Positions 6,197 through 12,439 of a DNA stretch of 12,439 nt are shown piece by piece. Source of the stretch: an uncultured Geobacteraceae bacterium (lineage in GTDB: Bacteria > Desulfobacterota > Desulfuromonadia > Desulfuromonadales > Geopsychrobacteraceae); NCBI GenBank assembly GCA_937958075.1, contig CALFFB010000150.1, positions 1 through 12,439 of the forward strand, written 5' to 3'. A program made the position numbers and the translations under genes. The notes under the pieces are model-generated. The model saw only the letters and a program-made list of their open reading frames with translations. It was not told the origin of the DNA and did not search any database. Within the stretch, counting starts at the first letter, position 1, and every line of letters starts with the position of its first letter.

Positions 6197-7876
6197 ATGG
6201 GTGTCGCTGTTTTCCTCCGTGCTGTTGGCGGCAAGGGCAGGTGTTTTCTGCTTATGCTGCTTATGCTGCCGGCCGTTGTGGGAGTCGGTGCCGTCAATCA
6301 GGTGTCAGCCCAGCCTCCGACTCCCGGTGAAGTGGGGGATACGATGCGACCGACTGTGGATATCAATACGCTGATGGAGCAGCCGCCGCCGGCCGTGCCT
6401 CTGACTCCACCGCCTCCTGTTGCCCCGCCGCCGGCCGATGAGAAGCGCGTCCGGGTCAACCATTTTGAATTTTCCGGCAACAGCCTCTTTTCCGATGCAG
6501 AACTGCAGGAGGTTGTGAAGGAGTTTGCAGGACAGGACCTGACCCTGGCAGATATCTACCAGGTGGCTGACCGACTCAGCGATTTTTTTCAGGAACAGGG
6601 TTACAACCTGACAACGGCAACGGTACCGGCCCAGCGGATGCGGGGAGGTGTTTTGCGTCTGGAGATTGTCGAGGGGAAGGTAGGGAAGGTCCTGTTTTCC
6701 GGAAATCGTCGATACTCTGCGGAGTATTTGGCAGCGCAGGTGGCACCGGTGCGGCCGGGAACCATTGTGCGTTTTGCCGATCTGGAACGGCAGGTGCTGC
6801 TGCTGAACGATTTGCCGGGGCTGGTGGCGCGTTCGGTGATGCTGCCCGGAGCTGATTTCGGTACTACGGATCTGCAGCTGACGGTTGAGGAAAATCCCGT
6901 TGCCGCATCCGTTACCGTAGATAATCATGGGCGTGAGGTGGTTGGCAAATGGCGGGTTGCCACGGATGTCACCTTCAACAATCCCCTTGAATACGGTGAT
7001 GTTCTTGGTCTTGGGTATACCCATTCCCAGTCGGGGCTGCTGCGGCAGGGGCGTATCAATTACGGGCTCCCCCTGGGAACGGACGGCTGGCGTTTGAACA
7101 TGAATTACGCCCGTGCCGAATATGATGTCGGCAAGGAATTTTCCCGCCTGAATATCAGCGGCATCAGCGAAACCGCACGGGTACAGATAACCTCCCCGCA
7201 AATCCGCAGCCGCCGAACCAACCTCAACTGGGTGGTCGGAGGTGCCCGGGTCAGGGGCAGCTCAGATATCGACAATATCTCCTTAAGCGACGATACCATT
7301 GTCTATCTGGAAGCGGGGTTGAATGTCAGTCATCGTCACGATCATGGCGGCAGCAGCACCTTTTCAACCCTGGTCGCCACCAATTTTCGCTCCAATGAGG
7401 AAGGCGATGACAATAAAGCACTGCCTCCCCGGGTGGAGATTCGCGGCAGTTACGAACATCCTTTCGCCGGGGTCTGGTCGGTGCTGGTAAAGGGGGAAGC
7501 GGTGTGGGCGGCTGATCCCATGCCCGATTCCAACAAGTACAGCCTGGGTGGCCCGGCCAGCGTGCGCGGATTTGTCAGCTCAATGGAACGGGGTGACCAG
7601 GGAGGAATGGGAAGTTTGGAGTTGCGCCGGCTTTTTGTGCTGGAGCCGTTGACGTTGCAGGCCCGAGCTTTTGTCGATGCCGGTGTCGTCAACAGCAGGT
7701 CCGTTAGGGGATTCAAGAGTTCTTCGAAGAATCTGAAAAGTGCCGGATTTGGGCTGACAACCTTTGCTGCCGGACGGTACCTGGTCGATGCTGTCTGGGC
7801 AAAACCCATTGGGGGTGATGCTTCCGGTGAGGAGCGCAGTTCTCAATTATGGGTGACATTGAGCGCGATGTTCTGA
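6197..7876 (+). CDS. TpsB outer-membrane transporter (ShlB/FhaC/HecB family)
   Basis: A 559-residue outer-membrane pore that would export the adhesin encoded next. Residues 1-38 form a signal peptide: basic start with R8, K13 and R15, hydrophobic CFLLMLLMLPAVVGVGAV, predicted cut after VSA. A proline-rich linker follows (about 62-81, PLTPPPPVAPPP). Two POTRA domains follow, about 84-159 (VNHFEFSGNSLFSDAEL) and 160-232 (KVLFSGNRRYSAEYL). The rest (about 236-559) is a 16-strand-type beta-barrel. It carries the family loop motif SLGGPASVRGF (449-459) and ends in a C-terminal phenylalanine, the usual BAM recognition residue. I chose ATG 6197 because AAGGGA lies 9 bases upstream and the signal peptide starts there. 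Upstream in-frame starts (TTG 6098, ATG 6137) lie in or next to the promoter. Length is normal for the family. Confidence 0.92.
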   Translation: MGVAVFLRAVGGKGRCFLLMLLMLPAVVGVGAVNQVSAQPPTPGEVGDTMRPTVDINTLMEQPPPAVPLTPPPPVAPPPADEKRVRVNHFEFSGNSLFSDAELQEVVKEFAGQDLTLADIYQVADRLSDFFQEQGYNLTTATVPAQRMRGGVLRLEIVEGKVGKVLFSGNRRYSAEYLAAQVAPVRPGTIVRFADLERQVLLLNDLPGLVARSVMLPGADFGTTDLQLTVEENPVAASVTVDNHGREVVGKWRVATDVTFNNPLEYGDVLGLGYTHSQSGLLRQGRINYGLPLGTDGWRLNMNYARAEYDVGKEFSRLNISGISETARVQITSPQIRSRRTNLNWVVGGARVRGSSDIDNISLSDDTIVYLEAGLNVSHRHDHGGSSTFSTLVATNFRSNEEGDDNKALPPRVEIRGSYEHPFAGVWSVLVKGEAVWAADPMPDSNKYSLGGPASVRGFVSSMERGDQGGMGSLELRRLFVLEPLTLQARAFVDAGVVNSRSVRGFKSSSKNLKSAGFGLTTFAAGRYLVDAVWAKPIGGDASGEERSSQLWVTLSAMF

Positions 7877-7927
7877 TAGCGCGGTTGTTTGTAACTCGGT
7901 TCAACACCTTGAGGAGCCTGTCAATCA

Positions 7928-8047
7928 ATGAGCCTGCAATTGGGTATGTTTGAACGCTGCGGAAATTTGTTTGAGGCGATAGCCGAGTTCATTTTCGCAA
8001 GTGAAAACATGCCAATTGACAGGCGCGCGCTGTGCGAAGCTGAATAG
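7928..8047 (+). CDS. Possible 39-residue small protein between tpsB and tpsA
   Basis: An ATG at 7928 opens a 39-codon frame ending at TAG 8045-8047. GAGGAG (7911-7916) lies 11 bases upstream, slightly far for a ribosome binding site. The peptide starts MSLQLGMFERCGNLFEAIAE and looks like an amphipathic helix with a charged tail (PIDRRALCEAE). It has no signal peptide and no family I recognise. It lies almost wholly inside a long inverted repeat (7932-8024), so the apparent coding signal could be a by-product of that structure. It may be a real small protein, a leader peptide for tpsA, or chance. Recorded at low confidence because of its position inside the tps operon. Confidence 0.25.
   Translation: MSLQLGMFERCGNLFEAIAEFIFASENMPIDRRALCEAE
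7932..8024. repeat. Long imperfect inverted repeat (about 93-base extended hairpin)
   Basis: The left arm GCCTGCAATTGGGTATGTTT (7932-7951) pairs with AAACATGCCAATTGACAGGC (8005-8024) over 18 positions, with only a one-base bulge and a small internal loop. Inside, TGCGGAAAT (7958-7966) pairs with ATTTTCGCA (7991-7999), allowing one G-U. At the tip GGC-GATA-GCC (7975-7984) forms a small stem-loop. A perfect 10-base alternative arm GCCTGTCAAT (7916-7925) matches the same right arm. No T-tract follows, so it does not look like an intrinsic terminator. It could be an RNA control element in the tpsB-tpsA transcript or a small repeated element of the genome. Confidence 0.6.
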
Positions 8048-8077
8048 TTACGGTTGTTTTACAGTCTGAAGAAGGGT

Positions 8078-8083
8078 GAGGGA
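8078..8083 (+). promoter_or_regulatory. Ribosome binding site fixing the tpsA start
   Basis: GAGGGA lies 8 bases before the ATG at 8092. The alternative ATG at 8197 has no such site. The reading frame is closed just upstream by a TGA at 8077-8079. Confidence 0.6.
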
Positions 8084-8091
8084 CTAGGGCT

Positions 8092-11000
8092 ATGAGTAGA
8101 GCAGAGGCAGAACAGCAGAGATACTGGCGGCGGGTGAGTCTTTACATCAGAAAGCGGTGGCGCCGGATCAAGAACAGGTTTTCGCGCAATCGTGCAATGG
8201 CGCGGAAAACAGCGTCCCGCCCCTGGCGGCACGGTCTTCTCAAGCCGGTCACTTCCGGGCTGCTAGGTTCAGCCTTGCTTCTTGCCCCGCCGCATCTGCT
8301 CGCGGCACCTGTCGGTGAACAGATCGTCTCCGGCACTGCAACGATCACCCGCCCCGATGCCGTGACCACCCTGATCAATCAGCAAAGCAATAAAGCCATC
8401 ATCAACTGGCAGGATTTTTCCGTCGCCCGGCCCGAAACCGTCCGCTTTGAACAACCGAACAGCAGCAGTATTGCCCTGAACCGGGTGGTCGGCAACAACC
8501 CCAGTGAACTTTTCGGACGCCTTGAAGCCAACGGCCAGGTGTTTTTGGTCAGTCCCAACGGGGTGCTCTTCGCTCCCGGCTCCGAAGTCAGCGTTCACGG
8601 CCTGCTGGCAACCACCCATGCCATCACCGATGAGAACTTCCTTGCCGGTGACTATCAACTGAAGCGCGGTGACCTTGGTACCGTTGATGCTGCTGTCATC
8701 AATCAGGGGCTGCTGGCCGCCGCCGAGCAGGGGTACATTGTGCTTGCCGGTGACTATGTCGCCAATGAGGGTGTTGTCCAGGCGCGCCTTGGCCAGGTGG
8801 CGCTAGCGGCTGGTGAACGCATCACGTTGGATCTGGCGGGGGATCAGCTCATTGGCCTGGTGGTGGATGAAGCGATCCTGTCCGCCAAAGCTGGAGTCGA
8901 GAGTTTCGGTGAGATTCACGCTGACGGCGGCAAGGTGCTGATGACCGCGCGGGTGGCGGATGATCTGCTGCGCACCGTGGTTAATAACGAGGGGTTGGTA
9001 CAAGCGCAGACGATCGAAGAACACGAAGGGGAAATCTGGCTGCTGGGGGGGATGAACAACGGACAATTTACCGAGAATAATGCGGTCAGGGTTGGTGGCA
9101 CTCTCGATGCTTCAGCGCCCAATGGTGGCGATGGCGGGTTTATTGAGACCAGTGCGGCGAAGCTAACATTTGATAGCGGGTTTCAGATAACAACCAGTGC
9201 ACCCCATGGCCGTACCGGTCAGTGGCTGCTGGATCCCTATGATTTTACCATTGCGGCTGAGAATGGAGATATTACCGGAGCCGATCTCTCCACGGCGCTG
9301 ACCAGTAATGATGTGGTTATTCAGACTCTGGAATCTTCAGTAACCTGTTCCGGGGCCACCTGCAACACAGGGACTGACAGTAACGGTGATATTCTGGTGA
9401 ATGACAGTATTTCCTGGGGTGCCGCCAACGCCCTGACTCTGCAGGCTTATCGCAATATCGACGTCAATTCCAGCCAGTTCACCAGCAGCGGTGGTGGGGC
9501 AATCATCCTGGAGGCCGGTAACGACATCACTGTGTCCGGCGCCATCACCACCGGGGGCGCACCGGTCACTCTGAGCGCCAATAACAACTTTACCTCCAGC
9601 GCTACCGATACCGGCAAAATAACGGTAAACGCCGCCATTGACACCACCAACGCCGGTGCAGTTGCAGCCGGTGCCAGTATCTTCATGAGCACGAACAACG
9701 GTAATCCTGCCGTGCCGGCTATTTCTATCAATGCTCCCCTTAATGCGGGGACAGCTGGTGATATATACCTGAACGCCTCCTCCGCATCTCAGGGGATCAC
9801 CCAGGCTGCCGGTACCCTGAGGGGTAACATCCTTACCCTGAATGCCGCCGGGCCGGTGGCTGTCAGTCAAACGGGGAACAGTTTCAATCAGTTGGCCGCC
9901 ACCCTCACCGGCGGCACCGGCAGCACCCTGAGCATCGGCAAGAGTGTTGATGGTCCATTGACCATCAACAGCCTCTCCTCAACGGGTGCAGTAAATATTG
10001 ATTTGGTTGGCGCTTTGCAGCAAAGCGGTGCTATTTCTACTCCGAGTCTTACTGTAGCCACTGAGGGGCGTATCAGCCTGAATGACGACAACAACACTGC
10101 CAGTTCCGTCAGTCTCATCCAAACCAGCGCCACGGGAGGAGAAATAGTTTTTCATAATGGTGCCGGACTCGGCATTAAATCCTTCAGTAATGCTTCGACC
10201 GTTACCGGATCCGGCGGAGGGTCGATTGTTGTTAACGCCACCGGAGGCATAGATGTCGATGGTGAAATGGCAGTTTCATCTGGTAACAGCATCTCTCTGA
10301 GCACCAGGACTGCGGATTCTATTTCACGCACTTCAGGTGCCATCACGGCCAATGTCATTCATCTACAAACCGCGTCTGGCAGCACCGGTGGCGTGGGAAC
10401 CGAAGCAAACCCTGTGCTTACCAGCAGTATCGAGGGTAGTGGAGAAGCGGTGGTTCAGATCGGCACTAATGGCTCCCATGCGGTGGCCGGAGCTTTTCTT
10501 GATCACAGTGGTGATCTGCTGCTGAATAATTCATCCGCTTTTGCCGCTGATACGGCGCTCGGGTTCATGGCTTCTGGTAACCTGACCTTTTCCGCCATGG
10601 CCATCGATACCGGCAGTGCTGACCTCTCAGCTGGCGCCGGAAGCCTGCTGACCATTCCCGACGGTGCTTCTCTGACCAGTGCCGGTCATCTGACCCTGAA
10701 ATCTGATCACTTGATCATCGACACAGCTGGAACATCGGGAGGCTTGATCGTCGGTACTCAGGTCCACATCCTGCCAGCGACTGCCGGTCGGCAGATCGAT
10801 ATGGGTAGTTTGGCGGACGATGCGACAGATGCGCTGGAAATTTCCAGTGACGAGCTGAACCAGATTACCGCGACGACGTTAACTATTGGCGATGTATCGG
10901 TGGGAGATATCACTCTTAGCAGGCCCGTTTCCTTGCCGGATACGGCAATCGGCACATTGAGCCTGTCCTCCGGCGGTGCCATCACGCAGGCTCCGGAAAC

Positions 11001-12439
11001 CCCCGACCCGACTCCGGAGCCGGTTTTTATTGCCGTTGACAAGCTGGCGTTACGAGCTGTGGGCGGAGTGGATCTGCCCAATGCGGACAACCTGGTCGGT
11101 ACAGTTGCTGCCCAAATTGGTGATGCGGAATCGCTGAATAGTAATTTAACGCTCCGCAATAGTGGAAATTTGCTGATAGGTAGTGTCGATGGGATGGATG
11201 GTATCTCCATTCACATTGATGGAAACTATGATCCACTGACCCCGAATGGGGTGATATCCCTTGAGGCTGCAGATATCACGCAAAGTGCGGGGGCACTGCT
11301 TGGGGGCAAGGCAGTCCATGCTCAGGGAGCCAGTGTTGTCCTCAACGAGGCGAACGCCACCGGGGTGATCGCGGGGGGAACCTACGGCCTGAACGGCTCC
11401 GGAACCTTCAGTTATACCAGCGCAAATCCGATTTTTGTTGCCAGGGTCAATGATGCTGCCGGGATTGATGTTGCAGATTCTGCTGTTGTGCTGGAAGGCA
11501 AAGGTATTTTTCAACAGGAGGATGCTCCGGTCATTGCAAGTGATCTGTCTCTGTACAGTACCGATACAGTGTCTCTTAATGCCTCTGGTAACCGTGTTGA
11601 CAGGCTTGCCGCTGAAGTGTCCGGTACGGGTATTTTTGAATTTGCCAACGTCGGCAGCATCATGATTGACAATCTGACTGCCGGTGCCGACGTCTTTCTG
11701 CAGGCGGGGGGTAGTATCCATAATGATTCCGGCACAGAGCCGGTGATCAGTGCCCCCCTTGTTGATCTGTATACGGTGCAGGCTGAGGAAGATCCTGGCC
11801 ATATCGGTTCATCTGAGGTCGCCTTGAGGGTTGCAACTGCAGATCTTACAGTGTCCTCATTCAACGGCGGAGTGTGGATTCAGGGGCATACGGAAGCGCA
11901 GCCGGGGGCGTTGCAATTTAAGGCCTATGCCCCTAATGGCGCCATTCGCTTAAATAATTACGGCGCTGTTACGGTTCCGGTTTCAGGGATTGTCGAAGAA
12001 ACCTGGCCATCTGTAGAAGCGGGTTCAGATGGTGTCTATATGATTGCCAACAGCCCGTTGACAGTGCAGGGAGATATCGTTTCTGAGGGAGGAATTTTCT
12101 TGACTGCAGCCGGTTCCACATGGACAGATGTATTGACGGTGGATGGTGTTACCTTGACCGTCGGAGTGGACCAGAGCGTAAATCTGACCGGCGGAACCGT
12201 CAGCATGACGGGAACTACTATTAAGGATGTGGAAGGCGGAACGATCACTCCGACAATAACGGAAACGTACGAGGCACCCACTGAGGCACCCACTGAGGCA
12301 CCCACTGAGGCACCCACTGAGGCACCCACTGAGGCTCCCACTGAGGCTCCCACTGAGGCTCCCACTGAGGCTCCCACTGAGGCTCCCACTCCGGAACCCA
12401 CTCCGGAACCCACTCCGGAACCCACTCCGGAACCCACTC
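8092..12439 (+). CDS. TpsA filamentous-haemagglutinin-like secreted adhesin (partial, runs off right edge)
   Basis: An uninterrupted frame of at least 1449 codons with no stop before the window ends. A long signal region (1 to about 72) has a very basic first 50 residues, then GLLGSALLLAPPHLLAA. The TPS secretion domain follows (about 73-320), with NNPS (135-138) and SPNGVLF (154-160) standing where haemagglutination-domain proteins carry their NPNL and NPNGI motifs. TpsB POTRA domains recognise this region. WLLDPYDFTI (378-387) begins the repeated filament, rich in G, S, T, N, A and short beta-strands, as expected of a right-handed beta-helix. At least seven degenerate repeats follow from about 570 to 1260. 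The visible end is an EAPT/PEPT repeat from residue 1394. The only cysteines are C419 and C424. It is the obvious cargo of the upstream tpsB. The C-terminal domains, which usually decide function, are not visible; adhesion is inferred. Confidence 0.9.
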   Translation, partial: MSRAEAEQQRYWRRVSLYIRKRWRRIKNRFSRNRAMARKTASRPWRHGLLKPVTSGLLGSALLLAPPHLLAAPVGEQIVSGTATITRPDAVTTLINQQSNKAIINWQDFSVARPETVRFEQPNSSSIALNRVVGNNPSELFGRLEANGQVFLVSPNGVLFAPGSEVSVHGLLATTHAITDENFLAGDYQLKRGDLGTVDAAVINQGLLAAAEQGYIVLAGDYVANEGVVQARLGQVALAAGERITLDLAGDQLIGLVVDEAILSAKAGVESFGEIHADGGKVLMTARVADDLLRTVVNNEGLVQAQTIEEHEGEIWLLGGMNNGQFTENNAVRVGGTLDASAPNGGDGGFIETSAAKLTFDSGFQITTSAPHGRTGQWLLDPYDFTIAAENGDITGADLSTALTSNDVVIQTLESSVTCSGATCNTGTDSNGDILVNDSISWGAANALTLQAYRNIDVNSSQFTSSGGGAIILEAGNDITVSGAITTGGAPVTLSANNNFTSSATDTGKITVNAAIDTTNAGAVAAGASIFMSTNNGNPAVPAISINAPLNAGTAGDIYLNASSASQGITQAAGTLRGNILTLNAAGPVAVSQTGNSFNQLAATLTGGTGSTLSIGKSVDGPLTINSLSSTGAVNIDLVGALQQSGAISTPSLTVATEGRISLNDDNNTASSVSLIQTSATGGEIVFHNGAGLGIKSFSNASTVTGSGGGSIVVNATGGIDVDGEMAVSSGNSISLSTRTADSISRTSGAITANVIHLQTASGSTGGVGTEANPVLTSSIEGSGEAVVQIGTNGSHAVAGAFLDHSGDLLLNNSSAFAADTALGFMASGNLTFSAMAIDTGSADLSAGAGSLLTIPDGASLTSAGHLTLKSDHLIIDTAGTSGGLIVGTQVHILPATAGRQIDMGSLADDATDALEISSDELNQITATTLTIGDVSVGDITLSRPVSLPDTAIGTLSLSSGGAITQAPETPDPTPEPVFIAVDKLALRAVGGVDLPNADNLVGTVAAQIGDAESLNSNLTLRNSGNLLIGSVDGMDGISIHIDGNYDPLTPNGVISLEAADITQSAGALLGGKAVHAQGASVVLNEANATGVIAGGTYGLNGSGTFSYTSANPIFVARVNDAAGIDVADSAVVLEGKGIFQQEDAPVIASDLSLYSTDTVSLNASGNRVDRLAAEVSGTGIFEFANVGSIMIDNLTAGADVFLQAGGSIHNDSGTEPVISAPLVDLYTVQAEEDPGHIGSSEVALRVATADLTVSSFNGGVWIQGHTEAQPGALQFKAYAPNGAIRLNNYGAVTVPVSGIVEETWPSVEAGSDGVYMIANSPLTVQGDIVSEGGIFLTAAGSTWTDVLTVDGVTLTVGVDQSVNLTGGTVSMTGTTIKDVEGGTITPTITETYEAPTEAPTEAPTEAPTEAPTEAPTEAPTEAPTEAPTEAPTPEPTPEPTPEPTPEPT
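9796..11883 (+). repeat. Degenerate protein repeats of the TpsA filament
   Basis: A loose pattern, I-x-Q-x-x-G-x(n)-L-x-L-x-A then V-x-L-x(4)-N-x-V-x-x-L-A-A, recurs in frame. Copies begin near 9796 (ITQAAGTLRG), 10015 (LQQSGAIST), 10321 (ISRTSGAIT), 10981 (ITQAPETPD), 11275 (ITQSAGALLG), 11506 (IFQQEDAPV) and 11716 (IHNDSGTEP). Spacing is irregular (about 73-220 codons) and DNA identity between copies is low. They are therefore old structural repeats, not recent duplications. Copies near 10321 and 11716 share a later glycine-rich G-x-G/I-G-x motif and may form a subtype. Confidence 0.55.
12271..12439 (+). repeat. 12-base tandem repeat coding EAPT then PEPT
   Basis: Ten 12-base units encode EAPT. 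The first five use gag-gca-ccc-act (12271-12330) and the next five gag-gct-ccc-act (12331-12390). Four units of ccg-gaa-ccc-act encoding PEPT follow (12391-12438), and the first base of the next triplet ends the window. The array is in frame with tpsA and would form an extended, acidic, proline-rich stalk. True length is unknown because the window ends inside it. Near-perfect identity within each block indicates recent expansion by slippage or recombination. Confidence 0.95.

Noticed and set aside
7877..8091. c-di-GMP riboswitch or intrinsic terminator between tpsB and tpsA
   Set aside because: The conserved GEMM-type loop sequences are not recognisable, and the hairpin has no T-tract after it.
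8142..11864. Several minus-strand open frames across the adhesin
   Set aside because: They are shadows of one continuous plus-strand coding frame that has a secretion domain and repeats; they show no family features.
12036..12437. Minus-strand frame rich in GVGSGVGASVGAS
   Set aside because: It is the reverse reading of the EAPT/PEPT tandem repeat inside tpsA; a 12-base repeat stays open in several frames.
12271..12439. CRISPR-like array at the right edge
   Set aside because: Units are contiguous 12-base coding repeats without spacers.

Overview
The window looks like a chromosomal segment of a GC-rich, Gram-negative, free-living bacterium. Outer-membrane secretion genes, dense cyclic-nucleotide signalling and a CHASE2-type cyclase suggest a deltaproteobacterium of the Desulfuromonas/Geobacter kind. 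That placement is inference from gene style; no marker gene is present.

Layout. (1) Positions 1-757 hold a small, visibly more AT-rich cassette: a candidate promoter, overlapping palindromes, a ribbon-helix-helix antitoxin and a ParE/RelE toxin whose start overlaps the antitoxin stop (GTGA). (2) Positions 866-5988 on the minus strand form a compact three-gene signalling operon, read from right to left. It encodes a CHASE2 membrane adenylate cyclase, then a three-domain protein (metallo-beta-lactamase-fold, class II cAMP phosphodiesterase-like, fused to GAF and to an HD-GYP domain with an unusual insertion), then a stand-alone GAF protein. (3) Positions 5989-6196 are a divergent promoter region. 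It carries a strong candidate sigma-70 promoter with a palindrome in its spacer, facing the secretion genes. (4) Positions 6197-12439 on the plus strand encode a two-partner secretion system: the TpsB outer-membrane transporter (POTRA plus beta-barrel) and the start of a giant TpsA filamentous-haemagglutinin-like adhesin (at least 1449 codons). The adhesin gene runs off the right edge inside an EAPT/PEPT tandem repeat. The 215-base gap between tpsB and tpsA holds a long structured inverted repeat that overlaps a 39-codon small ORF.

How it may work together (inference). The CHASE2 domain would sense something in the periplasm and set cAMP synthesis. The next gene carries a domain that could destroy cAMP and another that could destroy c-di-GMP. 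Two GAF domains could read small molecules. The operon diverges from a large secreted adhesin across a 208-base shared control region. This makes a plausible self-contained second-messenger module tied to cell-surface adhesion. Nothing in the sequence alone proves the regulatory link.

The most interesting items are the cyclase/phosphodiesterase/HD-GYP operon opposite the adhesin, the hairpin plus small ORF between tpsB and tpsA, the roughly 100-residue insertion inside the HD-GYP core, and the recently expanded repeat at the right edge.
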